This document shows, piece by piece, positions 13,459-27,145 of a DNA stretch of 64,000 nucleotides (positions are counted from its first letter, which is position 1; each line of letters starts with the position of its first letter). The stretch comes from Strongylocentrotus purpuratus. Taxonomy: Eukaryota; Echinodermata; Echinoidea; Camarodonta; Strongylocentrotidae. Below the pieces are notes generated by a model. The model had not been told where the DNA came from. It made no database searches and saw only the letters and a list, made by a program, of their open reading frames with translations. Position numbers and translations under genes: made by a program. The stretch lies in NCBI RefSeq assembly GCF_000002235.5, contig NW_022145544.1:474501-538500 (forward strand). Direction: 5' to 3'.

Positions 13459-13460
13459 GA
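13424..13460 (+). repeat. (CT)n microsatellite
   Basis: Uninterrupted TC with one TGTC near the end. Confidence 0.93.
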
Positions 13461-14037
13461 TCGACTAAACTTTCATCATAAACACGTTGATCAAAATTTA
13501 TATCGCTCCTTACTACGTTTTTGGAGAATCGCGTTACTTGCGCTTTTCTTCTTGCACTCATCAAAGTATTACGTTTTGTTCTATTTTTGTTAACGGCCAA
13601 TATATTAATTAAGAATCGTCGTGATAAGTCGAATGTAAAAATATTTTTAAAAAGAACAATGTATGCCAAGGACAAACTTAAGTATCTGGTTAAGCTGGTG
13701 AACAAGGACATGAGGTTACATTTTTCCAGATATCTAAGGACATTTTGTAAGACTTCTATAAAAAAAAAAATTAGGTCATTTTGGTTTAATAAGGGTTTTC
13801 TATAACGTTTCTGCAAGTATTCTTTTATTTTCTTTATTCCCTGTCCTTTTCAAATACCCTTTCATTTCATAATTTCTTTTTCGTGCAAATGGAAGGTTAA
13901 GTTTTCGAGACATCTATTTCTTATAATGATACGCAAAGACACAATGCTACCTATGACCAGGTGAAACTAGAAATGATATGTCGAAAAATGCTTACTGTTG
14001 TATAATGTTATTACTTATTGCTCCCCCTCCACATCCA

Positions 14038-14207
<170 letters not shown>

Positions 14208-15693
14208 CAACCTCCATCCTCCTACCTATCCATTTCGCCCTACCCTAAATCACATTTCCTTGTCTACTTCATTTTCTATTCTTTACGTCACATATTCCCA
14301 GGTCCCACTTTCGTAATTTTTTCGTTCAAAAACGCCACCGATGTGGAGCATCGTGACCTCATCCTAAATCTCCGACTCCATTCCCTTTTATCCCCTTATC
14401 CCTGGGCAGACGACAACGCTCGGACACAGAAACTTGAGAATGATCTTTTGGCGCCTAAAATGTACGTGACAAATGCGACGTTTTGAGAGCTACTTGTATG
14501 ATCGATACGTTTGCTGGTCGCCCCTCTTTTCCCCGCTTTCTCGCAGGGTTAGTCTCACATCGTACACTTGTTTCGCGAGTTATGTTAGTGCAAATCTTGA
14601 TTAATAATGCATGCGGTGTGCGAATGGGGTTAAATCTTAGGAACGTAACATTTTCCTTTCTTTTTCTGTGATTTTTTTTGTTTTTTTGTATATATTTGGG
14701 GGTAAAAGAACAAAATCATAAGAGAAATGAGATCGCATTTAAATACATGTATATATGTATTAACAGTGGGAAATCCTATTATTATTAGCTGATGTGTGTG
14801 GGGAAAAAATGTAGTTATTGTATATTTTCTGATTTAGGACTGAATGCTGCAAGTTGTTGATTAGGAACATTCTAATATGTTTCAATCATCAATGGAATCT
14901 CAAATGCTCAATCTCAATCTATACTCTTGGTAGCTGATGTTTCAGTATGTCATGTGATTTTTTTAATTTTTATATAACGATTTTGAAAGAGGTAAAATGT
15001 TTGAAAACATAGACTAGGAATTGTTATCTGCAATCATAAGTTAGCTGGAAGGAAGCTATGATAAGCGATGGATTTGAAAGTGATAGGGTTGGCGCTGGCC
15101 TTGATGTTAACTCGCAATTTAGCCCAGCTTTCAGCGTTAGTCCGCCAGTCAAGACCGACAACGACGAGCAGGCCGATTACCGATATCGTAATTATTTCGA
15201 TGGGTAGGATCGAATGTCATCGACGTCAGAGCTTAGTTTACAAGCCCCCCTTTCAAATCTCGAAGCATAAATAGCGAGAGCCCTCGAAGCTAGTACACTC
15301 CTTCCAGCATGCGTACCGATGTTCATAATGTACTGAGATAGAAGTTTGCTCACTGTTTTAAATCTGGAAATTTATCATCACCTTTTCAAGCAGATGTGTC
15401 CTTTTGCTAGCCTAGGCCAACTTTACATGTAACAGTGCAAGAAATGACAGTATGAGTTCGTTTGTTATTGGCTATTTGTGATTTTTTTTAAAAGAAAAAG
15501 ATACGCAGGGAATAATTATTATTCCCCCCCCCCCCCAAAAAAAAAAAAAGTCATCTGCTCTCAACTGCGAATCAAGTTACGGTTAGTTTTTTAAACGCTC
15601 TCTTTAAGTACCCATTCATTCGAGAGACAACTAAAAGGAAAAGAACACTCGAATCGAGATACCTGGAGTTTAACCCTTCTATCTCACTCTCTG

Positions 15694-15697
<4 letters not shown>

Positions 15698-15737
<40 letters not shown>

Positions 15738-15758
15738 TTCCTCTTTATGTCTCTCTCT
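15698..15758 (+). repeat. (CT)n microsatellite
   Basis: Uninterrupted TC to 15736, then interrupted. Confidence 0.93.
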
Positions 15759-16966
15759 CATGCTTCTATCACTCTTTAAGTATCCATTCATTCGAGAAAA
15801 CAATCAGAACGAAAAAAAAATGGAAGAAAGTAAGACAAGGGATGGATTCAAGCGACCACGAGGCAGCTGTAACTCGGTTGATCAACAAGTTTTATCCCCG
15901 ACAGAATTGGGGCCTATTTGTAATCTAATTTTACCATCCTTGAGCTTCTCTTGGCCTAGATAAGACAATTTGGAGATGTGTCTCTCTCTGATCAGCTCCG
16001 ATACAGGTTCAGGGGTTTGTAGCAGGTCTTCTGAAAATATCCTCAATTATTACAGAAGCGTAAACCTAGAGTGAGCCAATGTACACAATGGTCTCCCCTA
16101 ATCGGATGGTGAGAAATGGGGTAAATGGGGTGGGGGGAGGTGAATGGATCCGCCCCCCCCCCGTCTCTCCTATTTCCCAGCAAGCACACAACGTTCTCAA
16201 GATAATCGCAAGAACTTACTGAGGGCGTTGATGAAGCGTTGATCGGAAGTTAATTTAAATTGGCTGAATCAGTCATGTAACTGTAATATAATGCCGGGCA
16301 AGAAAGTTTCCCATTCGTTCCAACTCACAAAACTACCAAAATGTCATCCTGTTTAAAAATGTATGACTCGGGGGGGGGGGGGTCTTTTTTTGAGAGGACC
16401 TATAACACTAGCCATAATATACTTTGATCCCGAAGGAAGAAGGCACTTGAGAGAAAATCAGAAATAATTGATATTTGTGTACGACAACCGGGAGAGCTGT
16501 CTATGACTACGTCACAATGTCCAGACAAAATTGCCAATTCTAGATTTGCATAGCTATACTGGGGGGAGGGGGTTGATTTCGATTTTCAGACGTGATGAAA
16601 CACCCCCCCCCCCCCTCCCAGATCTCATTCAAATGTTCATATCTCCCTATTCAGTGGTCCGATGAAACTTTCGCCATTATGTTGTCCTTATTTTTCTGCT
16701 TTCATACAAAATGATCTTTTTACAAAGGTTGAATTGCCTTAATAACTTTCATTCATCCACCTCCCCCCCCCCCCCCCCTGCGTCATTGGCGAATGATTAC
16801 TTATCTAATTTGTAAAGATTCTAAGTTTAACACTTTTTAACTATTCCTGCATTCTAAATTTGTATAAAAACAATAGAACTTGCATGACAAAGCACGCCTT
16901 TAGTATTGCAAAGTACAGGTCGTTCATGCGAGTTACGTCTCGAGGCAGTTTTCATCTGAGAGTTGA

Positions 16967-16991
16967 CCCCCCCCCCCCCCTTCCTGCTCTC

Positions 16992-17035
<44 letters not shown>

Positions 17036-17146
17036 TCTCTCTCTCTCTCTTTCTCTCTTTCTCTCTCTCTCTTTCTCTCTTTCTCTCTTTCTCTCTTTCT
17101 TCTCTCTCTTTCTCTCTTTCTCTCTCTCTCTTTCTCTCTTTCTCTA
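16967..17146 (+). repeat. Poly-C, (CT)n and (TTTCTC)n tract
   Basis: Poly-C run, then TC, TATC and a long stretch alternating TTTC and TCTC. Confidence 0.95.
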
Positions 17147-17487
17147 CACTTAACATGGTGGCAGTGAAACTGAAAAGTCATGTGAGAAAACCTACTGGTA
17201 GCTTCATTTGGATTCCTGGTCATCGTGATGGATAATTTGTTAAACTCTCCTTCCTTGCAATGTTCTTCTCCCATAGTGCATTCAAGATTAAGTGTAAAAT
17301 ATAAAATATAAACAAATAGGAGGGTTGAATTTTATGTGGATGTTTCAGAATCTCTATGCGATAAAGTTTTCCAGTTCTTAGCGTTTGTAAATTGATATTT
17401 TGGTCTCATAATAATATACAAACAATGTCATTTTAAATTTTTTAAACATGCATACTTATCTACCTACCTACTTCTATATATTCCACC

Positions 17488-17490
<3 letters not shown>

Positions 17491-17575
<85 letters not shown>

Positions 17576-17588
17576 CCTCTCTCTGTCT
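17491..17588 (+). repeat. (CT)n joined to (TA)n
   Basis: About 60 bp of TC run directly into about 22 bp of alternating TA, then back to TC. Confidence 0.95.
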
Positions 17589-19374
17589 CTTTTCAATTCC
17601 TTTTATATGTTTTCTCATTGTTTTTACATCCTTGGTATTGTACTATCCGTGGGGCCTTCTTCCGTAAAGGCTAAAGCACATTGAAATAGGAATGACAATA
17701 ATCCTGGTCACATTTGTATATACGTTTGATTTAGTTTAACTTTTTTCAGCATTATTAAGCCTGTTTTATCTTAATCACCTTCGTCATCATCATATTAGTA
17801 TATGTCTATTACCTGATTTGTTTTGTTCGTTCCCATTTTTAACTGTTTCATTTGTTCTATACATCCCTTCATTATAGCTTCTCATGGCGTGCTTGCTCTG
17901 GAAAATGAACTTTAATACAATACCATTATATTCTCTCGTTTCCATTCCAACCATATCAGCTTCTATTTTTCGAATTCATTCGACACCACAACGCGATATA
18001 ATAGGAAGTAATGGCGCTATATATTACCTCTGTTTAGTATGAAGTAACACATTCCTGTTCAGTCACATGTCAGATAGCTGTACCAACTGACCGACAGACG
18101 CTGTCATTACGTGGCCAGAAAGTTGGAGGAATTGCTGACCGCGGCCGAAATCAAACGAATCGTCAGGGGTCAGCTGAATCGACCAGTCAGTGGGTCATAT
18201 CAGCTGTTTAATTTCACCGGCGGATTTTAATCATCTGTATCTCACCTAGCTTAGCTATATGATATAGCGGTCGAATATCGGGAATATAGCGTCATGCATA
18301 TAAAACAAAAATCCATATAGTTTAACAGTCAAAATCAGAACGGGGTCGGTTTGCTTTTTATATGCTCTCGGGTACTGGTACATCATGTATATCTTTTCTG
18401 TATAATTATCAAATAATGCAATGCTCAAGCAGATAAATTATCAATACAAAGGATTTCAATGAATAACCGTTTGTCCTTTTTTCAACATTTAATCTAATTT
18501 GAAGTAATGTATAATTACAGACTTGTAAAAGTATTTTTACAGTTTCCATGGATCTTTCAAATAATTTTCCATATTTGTAATAATTATTAATATTATGCCT
18601 ATTTGGTATAGTAAAACAAAATATTTATGTACAATGTACCATGTTAATGAAATACAAATGAAAAATATGTCGGAATTTACATCGCATTCTACTCAGATAA
18701 TCTCATTATTATGTTTGAATGTGACGCTGCAATCTGCATGTTTATTCAATTCAATCATGGCGCTTTATCATCGCGATGATAATTGTGGCACTATAACTAC
18801 TGAGACTAACAAATATTTATAGTATTTTGGGTATTTTTAAAATTTGAAATGCCGATGAAAATCTTCCTGTAAAATATGGATGATAGATGAATAGTAACAA
18901 CATAAAAAAGAGTTAATATTGATGTGCTTATTTATTGATATGGTGAGTTATTTTCGTTCTTAAACCAATGATAATGGTTTTATGCAGGCATCGCAAGATA
19001 TTCTAGATTTCTTTTCTGTTTACGAATCTCAACGGCTTTGGAAGAATTGTGCCTTTATAAGCATGTTTCTACTAATCTCTAGGTTATTTTTAAGCTTAAA
19101 TTGTCAGTTATGTTTTATATTTAAGCATGAAATGAGACCGTGGTAATTCATTAAAATATAAGTTGGCTTTCGTTCATTACACATATAGGATATAATTTCT
19201 TCTTAGGATTGGGGTCAATTCTTTAATCGTTTAACCTACTTTCCATGATCGCATCAAGAAACCAGGCCATGGATTTATCGGGTCAGTTCTTGTTTTAAAT
19301 CATTTTAAGATCAATGGGGTCGAAATAACCAAGCGTGGACAATGTTGACCGGAGGGTGAAGCAAAGAGCTCGAA

Positions 19375-19646
19375 GATTGGGAGAGAGAAGAGGGGTAGAG
19401 AGATAGAGGGGGTGGGGACAAGAAAGGGGGAGAGAAAGAAAGGGGAGAGATTGTGATAGAGAGAGGAAAGTGGGGAGATTAACAGGGGAGATGAAAGGAA
19501 GAGAGAGAGGGTAGAGGGGGAATGGGAGAGACGATGAGGGGAGTGAGGAAATGATAGAAGTGCAGCAGAGACGAATGAAAGAGAAAGAGATAATACAAGT
19601 TAAAGAGAGCGTGAAGAAAGAGGATGGATATATAATACCCATATAT

Positions 19647-19677
<31 letters not shown>

Positions 19678-19786
19678 AAGAGAGAGATGGAGAGAGAGAA
19701 AGAGAGAGAGAAAGAGAAAGAGAGAAAGAGAGAGATGGAGAGAGAGAAAGAGAGAGAGATAGAGAGAGAGACAGTGACAGAGAAAT

Positions 19787-19849
<63 letters not shown>

Positions 19850-19850
19850 A
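19375..19850 (+). repeat. (GA)n-rich tract
   Basis: Degenerate G/A sequence that becomes regular GAGAAAGAGA repeats from 19647. Long Arg/Glu and Ser/Leu frames across it on either strand are artefacts. Confidence 0.95.
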
Positions 19851-22800
19851 GACGGGAGGGGGTTGATAGATCAAGAGGAGATAAAAGAGACCTACATTCA
19901 GTCTCGAAAAATTAAAGAAAGTGAGAGAAGGCTCGACCAAGACGTGGGTGTAAAGGGTCCTGAAGCGGTATGTGGTGATGAATATTGATATTGATCGTAT
20001 TGTTGATGATGGAGCATAATGGAAAAGAAAAAAAAAAAAGAAGCTAGAACTGAACATTCACAAAAACAAAAAATTATAAACAACAACAACAACGAGCCAA
20101 TGTGTTCGTTGGGAAAGGAGCAGGACTGTAAATACTTAATTAGCTATCATTGGCAATAATGGTAGAGCTGATAATGAAGGAAGAAATTTAAAAGATAAGA
20201 TAAACAGGAAACGAAAATATAGATTGAGAACATTTGGTGTAAGATCATGTTCTTATGCTCGTACCACCATCAGGAGATTATATTGCATGGAAGCGTTGAA
20301 GTGGGTGATAAAAAAAAAGAAGTAGTGAGATTGTAATTGTAGCATGTCGTCGAAAAGATGACGTCACAAAATTTGAGGTCATATCAAAAGCGGAGTTAGG
20401 TCAAGGATGAAAACAAATACAAGAGCGAAAGAAATATGAGGCATATATAGTTACGCTATATAAATATATATTCAGGTCTAAAGACGGAAGAGATAAAAGA
20501 TGGAATAAAAAACAATCAATACGCATATGACGTCATGAAGGTCGCGAATGAGGGCTACTGAATCTTTGCCCCAAAAAATGCATTTAGAAATTCAACAAGT
20601 ATACCGAAAGATTAGCGGTTTCATGGGAGAGAATTTCAGAGAAACTAAGATGGAAGAGGGATAGAGGGGGCAAGAGGAAGTATAGTAACATGACGTTAAA
20701 TGTTGGAGAAATGTATGAAGCAATCACACGACTATAACGAAATAATTTACCATAAAACAATATCAAAGGGTTTGTTGGAAATACATTTCGGTGTCTACAT
20801 CTAATGAAGATGTCAACTCACTAACGTGTTGGCAATATTTGTATGTTCTATCTCGGTGCCTACAAGGAAGATTCGATGGTAGAACTCGTTATGCTTTAAA
20901 GACAAATTGAATCAATTTCATAATGTTTGCTTCTGAGCAAGATAATGGCGTTGTTAAGATAAGGGTCTGGCCTTTGGATCGTTATGCAGTACATCTAATG
21001 TAGATATTAACCCATTATAAATAGCTATATTTTCCCGTTAAACTTTAAAATTGACCCTGCAATTCCTGATAAACATGTTTTGTACGCAAATCCTGTTTCA
21101 ATAGTGGTTATAAAACATGATAGACCTTGTTTTCAACGGCATTCTCATGGTTGTTAGAGCAACAAGATACAATTAGTATGAATATGTCGACTCACAATGT
21201 TGTTACAGTGTACACGTTTTCTCTTCGACCACAATACCTCCCACGCTCATTGTGGAAAAAACAAAGCTTTTAAATTTAAAATAATGTTCTATCCTTGATG
21301 TGAAAAACTTTCATAAACAATAAAAAGCTACAATACTATACGTTCTATTTAAGGCTAGAAAGATTGGTTATAATGGAGTTTAAGATTAAGATTTAGGAAA
21401 CATGTATGAGACATTGAGAGGTAGATAAAATGTTTACGGGCGTCGAAATGAAAGAATTCGGCGTGGGTGTTTTTTGAATGGCTCATCATATTGAAGGACT
21501 TCTTTTGCTGAACACCCTCCTCCCTTCTTTGCGTGGTCTTCCCTATTTTTCCTCTTGATTTGTTTCACTTATATCACATTCATCTCATGAATTCTTAACC
21601 AATTTTCTTTAAATGAATTTTCTTCTTTGTCGCTCTTCCTCGTTATCTTTGCTTGTCTCTGTTCACGTCAGAATAGTAATGCGTATACGATTAACCTGCA
21701 ACGCCATGAACAACGTCATGCTTATGAAGGACATAAAGCGTGACGTCAGTTTATCACTTAATCCTTAGCACTTAGTCATTAACACAATATAAAGAAGAAG
21801 TTTGATCGATGAAAGCATTTTGAAATCTTCTATTTACTACCCACGCAACATAAAACACAAGAAATTTAGGGTACTGCTTAATATCAATGTGTTAGCCCCT
21901 CCAACAGACCGCGGAGATCACAAATAAAATAGCTGGTACGTGAATTCATTTTAAAATCATCAGGCAAAGGATAATGGATTTATACTTACTCCTCCTTCGA
22001 GATTAATGTTCCAAGACATGAGTCATCCACCCACACACAGAAGCATGAATATTTTGTAGTCATTCGTTTTATTGATTCAGGTGATAAATTGCAGGGGTGT
22101 AAATAATTATGTACGATAGTACTTAGAGGGGGTAAGCCCCCTCCCCCTCATCCCCTGTTCACATGCGAACACTAAGTCTTGTACACAAATGAATGTGTAT
22201 TGTATATGTTAGGTGCATTTATCATTACATTGGGGAGGTCTTGAACATTTAGGATTATGTTTGCAGTTGGCTAAAGCTCCCCCCCCCCCCCCCCCTCTTA
22301 ATCAACGGAAACAGAGGCGTCTACTGAGGGGGTGCTACATATCAGCAAAAATCTCAAAAAAAATATGACTCATTCTCTCCTTCGCCGCCCCAATTGGAAT
22401 TGTGTTCATGGACATCTGTCTGCAAATACGTAATGTCCAGTAGGAAATGACGATATGTCTACGTAGTTGTAATTTTGCGATGTGCATGGGTCAAAGAATA
22501 TTATCTCAACCCTGTCCTCAATCTTCACAGAAATTAGCACGGCAAGGGACGGAAACGGTATTGAAATTAAAAACCAATCCCCAACGAATCGATCCCGAAC
22601 AAAAACAAAATAATCATATCGGTTTATGCGAAGTTTCTCTCTTTTATCAGCTTACACCATCAATAGGATACCAATCTGATTTCGTAGAAATGCCCTCATC
22701 ACTATGAATAAGAGCAATTCAAATCCGTGGTTACTAGGAGTATCGGGACGTCATCATGCGAATAAATCCCTCACGGCAGAATAGTTATTAACACTCAATA

Positions 22801-23749
22801 ATCTTCTTACCCCATTTAGGTTCAAGGAAACTCTTGAATCGTTATTAAACTACTGGTATGTCATAAAAGCGAAGAGAAATGGTAGGAAAGAAGAGATGAG
22901 ACTTTCAGATGAAAGTGAATATTGGGATCATGAACATAGATTATGTGATTGACGGGTAAGATCTAGTTTCTTTTTGTGAAAGGCCTCCCAGAGAGGGAAG
23001 CAGGTGACTTGCGTGAAACGGAAATAAGTTGATTGGGACGGGAAGTCTCCCGACTCGCTGGGGTGGGGTGGCTACCCCCCCCCCCCTCCTCCAAAGAGTG
23101 TCTGGTTATGCTCTGATGGCACTTTTAACAACCCGTCGTTATAATAATGAACAATAATATGTCGACATACGTGTATAAACACAAATGTGTTTACTTTGCT
23201 ATATAAGACTGTCCAGGGACATTTTATTGGGGGAAAGAAATTATTTTAGCGAAGCCGGAAAAAGGAACATTGATAACACTCGTTCGTTACAAAAGAAGAG
23301 AAACACAAATTAGAAGAAGAAAAAACACTACCAAAACAGAATTTGGTGGTGTTTTTGCAAGATGAGTATAACAAGGCCTGACCTATTTTCCAATCGGCCT
23401 TTGACATTAACTAGGGTAATTGAATACTGCGGGATTCACACCATCGAGAGGTCCCATTCGTTTACCCAGCAGGCCTTGCGCAGTATCTGGGAAGTAAACA
23501 GTGCTAATTTGCGAGACCGGCCATGAGGGTTTGAAGATGTCTGGGGATTGAAATGTCCAGGTCATTGTTTGATGTAGTATATCCAGCTCCTTTTCTCTTT
23601 CCTCCATGCTGCAATGTTGCCCGGTGTTTGAGGCAAAGGCCCGCTTTTTGATTGCTATAACCCCCATCCAACTCTCCTCCCCATCCCCCATCTCAAATCT
23701 ATCCTTTGTCCCAAATTCAGGTATCTTTGCCAATATCGCATTACTCTCC

Positions 23750-23820
23750 CCCCCCCCCCCCCCTTCTCTCCCTCTCTCTCCATTCTTGTCTCTATTTCAT
23801 TCTAAGTCTCTCCCTCTCTT

Positions 23821-23882
<62 letters not shown>

Positions 23883-23890
23883 CCCCCCCC
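23750..23890 (+). repeat. (CT)n flanked by poly-C on both sides
   Basis: Poly-C, interrupted TC, about 60 bp of pure TC, then poly-C again. Confidence 0.95.
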
Positions 23891-24086
23891 ACCTATTTCA
23901 CATCTTTATTCTCCTATGGACCGCAGTGTATTTAGGGAAAGGAGTAGATAGGACCACACGCCCTAGGACCTTCCAGTTAAACAGTGAGCACAAAAACGCC
24001 CAACAACAGGAAGAAAATAACAAGGAGGGATCTCGTATCTCACGTAATTACATTTCTTAACGATTCTGTGTAATTCAGCACCTTAT

Positions 24087-24226
24087 GCTACGGTCACAAA
24101 GGTTCGTACGAACGATAATTTCGTACGAATCTCCCTGTTTTTCCATTGTCTTCCCGAATTTCCATTGTCTGAAAATTGTTCGTACGGCGTTCGTAGCAGT
24201 TCGTAATGGCATTTGTGACCGAGGCT
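24087..24226. mobile_element. Short MITE-like inverted repeat element
   Basis: The ends GCTACGGTCACAAA and TTTGTGACCGAGGC are near-perfect inverted repeats. The interior contains several 'TTCGTACGAA'-like palindromic words. It is about 140 bp with no coding. The superfamily is not assigned. Confidence 0.6.
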
Positions 24227-27046
24227 TTAAACAGAGACTATAAAAGTAGATGAGGAAATTGTTTTGTGAAGTGCTGAAAAAATTAACAATTATTAATAAT
24301 CAACCTAAAAAGGCTCATTCACTTTGCTCCCTCAAATATGCTTCTTCCTGCTTCTTTTTCGAACAATCAATATACTGGTATATATATAGGATTATAAGAA
24401 TGAAGAGTATAATCCGTTCAATTTTCAAACGAAAAGGTCCGCAGACTAATTATCTTTGGAATCGCTCGTCACATTGTTTTTCTTGGAACAGTACCCAAAG
24501 CTCACCAAACCCGGCTCAGTATGCACTATTCATAGCGATGAATAAAGGTCGGAAGGGTGTGTATGACATTTTCGGGGAACTATACGTGAGATGGGGATCA
24601 AATGCTGATTATAGACGGTAAATCCTGTCTTCACGCTTCATGCTTGAGATCAAATGGCGTCTCATACATTCTCAACGAGCGGAAGGATCATCGGCGACTA
24701 TGGGGGAAAGATTTCATACCTCAAACATTGTATGCATGATATTATAGCCTGCGGTAGTTCCATTTAGATGCTCACATTATAGCTTGATTTAAGTCGCAAG
24801 GGAATTTCCAGGGTTTAGGGAAATGTTGTTGGACTGCTGCATTTGAGGTGATCCTAATCCTGAACTAGAATTAGACATTTCTAGAATTCGTCAACCTAAG
24901 TCAATTTTTCCATGCTGAAGCAAAGTGTGTCATCCTAAAATTATAGATCACGTGTTGCTTTGTCATTTTCTCCATTGTATTCTTATTATCCTACTCCTCC
25001 TTTTCCTCATTCTTCGTCATCTTCTTCATCTTCTTCCTCTGCTTCTTATTTCTTCATTTTCTTATTCTCTTCCTCCTTTTTTTAATATTTTGTCTATGCT
25101 TTCTTCTGTCGTCTTATTCGTGTTTGTCTTCTTCTTTTTTCTTTTTTTCCCCTTCATTTTCTTCACCGCCTTATCTATCAAGTCTCAACCTTTATATCGT
25201 TCATCTAACTTTCAATCCTACCCTCCTCCATATTATTCTTTCAAGATATTCCTTGTATCTTTCCCATCCCCATCCTCTCATCTTCTATATACCAAGCATC
25301 TTCATCTCCGCATCGCATCATCTTTTATCGTTGAATACACTTATTTTAATTGGACCCTCCACCCCCTGAGCGCTACCTATGTGTCCTCTTGACTCTGTCT
25401 TTGGAGGCGCCTCTCTCGAAACATGATCTCCTGCCCCGGACCAAACTTCAACGCCGTGTTGAAAGAATAGATAGTGGACGGAAATTAGAAGACGAATAAC
25501 AAGGCTTAAAAATGTGTCAATTAATTTCCACTGCATCTGATGCCCCCTAGTCAATGGCTAAAACGGGACAAATAGAGTTTAGAATGAAAAAACAATCGCA
25601 TTTTCAGAAGGAAGGGACCATATCAAATGACCTATACGATGCTATATCGAAGAAGACAAATATGTTGCCGTACTAAAATCATCAAACCCAGGTTGGTACT
25701 TTATTCTCATTCATCAAACATCATTCGTTCATAAGTTTTAGATTATTTATCTTACGATTTCAATTTACGTTAGATATTAGGAGAGTGTATAATTTTTTTT
25801 TTTTTAATTTTTTTTTTTGGGGGGGGGGGGGGAGTTGTGTGCAAGTATATATTTTTTTGGTAATGTTATTATTCAATGTATTGATATTTCCGACCATCAT
25901 TATTGAGTTGCCCAAGATGCTCTTTTAGTTCAGAAAGGTTGTGTATCTCAATTTAACTTATTCTATTTGAATGAGACATTAAGATGAAGAAATCGCGAAA
26001 CTGCACGTCTCTCGTATTTTTCGCCAGTATCTTCGGCCTAAAAAGTGAAGAAGAAAAAAATCGTGAATTTTAAAAATACCCCAAATCTTTTTTCTTTTCG
26101 TATGTGTACTTCAAACTATTTCATTCTAAAGTGTCAACTCTGTCGATGTAACCAATTGATCCTTTCTATCACTTTGCTTTGTTTCACAGGAAACTTTTAT
26201 CGAAAATACTTTAAACACTTGAGATAATTCCAAATTTGGAAAATTATTTTCAGACTTTTGCTGATAACATGATAAAAATACAAGTGGTTAAAACGCAATT
26301 CCCGCGCTATTGACGTCATAATGACGTGCATGATATACGCTGGGATCAAGATGCGCTGCGGAACGGATTAAGTTTTAATAATTTGTTGGTTTCCTCCTCT
26401 TTTTGAACCAGGGCGATTTTACGCGGTAGACGCAGATAATGAAAATGTCCATAGAAATTGGTATTAAAGCAGATTATCATGAATTTCCTGAATCTTAACA
26501 TTTTCGATTGTGCCCTTTGGGTAAGATTTTTCCTGCTTTTTTGAAATCCTTTTCAATATTGCCTGGAATAAATCACGAGATGGGATAATAAAGTCTCCGA
26601 ATGCATTAATTTTAGACGCTGTCAATTCAGGTCGTTTTGGGGTGAAAGTTTGCAACATTCTGCTTTAGTTTTGCGACCATCGCGTCGCCTCTCCTGAGAG
26701 GGAAGAATTATTCATTCAAACATTCTGTAAAATGTATTGACTATTGACTACTTTGGTTAAATTGAACGATTTAATAGATGTCCAAGTTTATTAGGAATTG
26801 TGTCGATATGTTGTGTATAAACGTTTCGTTATGAAACTATAATCCAAATACATATTTGGTGGAGTTGACCACTTTAGATGCAACAGACGACCGCACAAAC
26901 CCACCATTTACAAACACACAAAATAAGACAACTATCAAATATGATATCATCACATGATCCACAAGACAATAGTGTATAAATGCGGGATTTTTTTTTCATC
27001 TTTTAGAAAATGATTTTATGAGCGTGTTTAGTCAAGCGAGTTCACC

Positions 27047-27085
27047 CTCCTTTCTCTCTCTTTCTCTCTCTCTCTCTCTCTTTCT

Positions 27086-27124
<39 letters not shown>

Positions 27125-27145
27125 CATTTGTCTGTCTGTCTTTTT
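27047..27145 (+). repeat. (CT)n with internal poly-C and (GTCT)n
   Basis: Two TC blocks around a C8 run, ending in GTCT repeats. Confidence 0.93.

Noticed and set aside
24250-24621. 123-codon plus-strand frame
   Set aside because: AT-rich composition, no recognisable domain, no splice or promoter context; length is within chance for a window this size.
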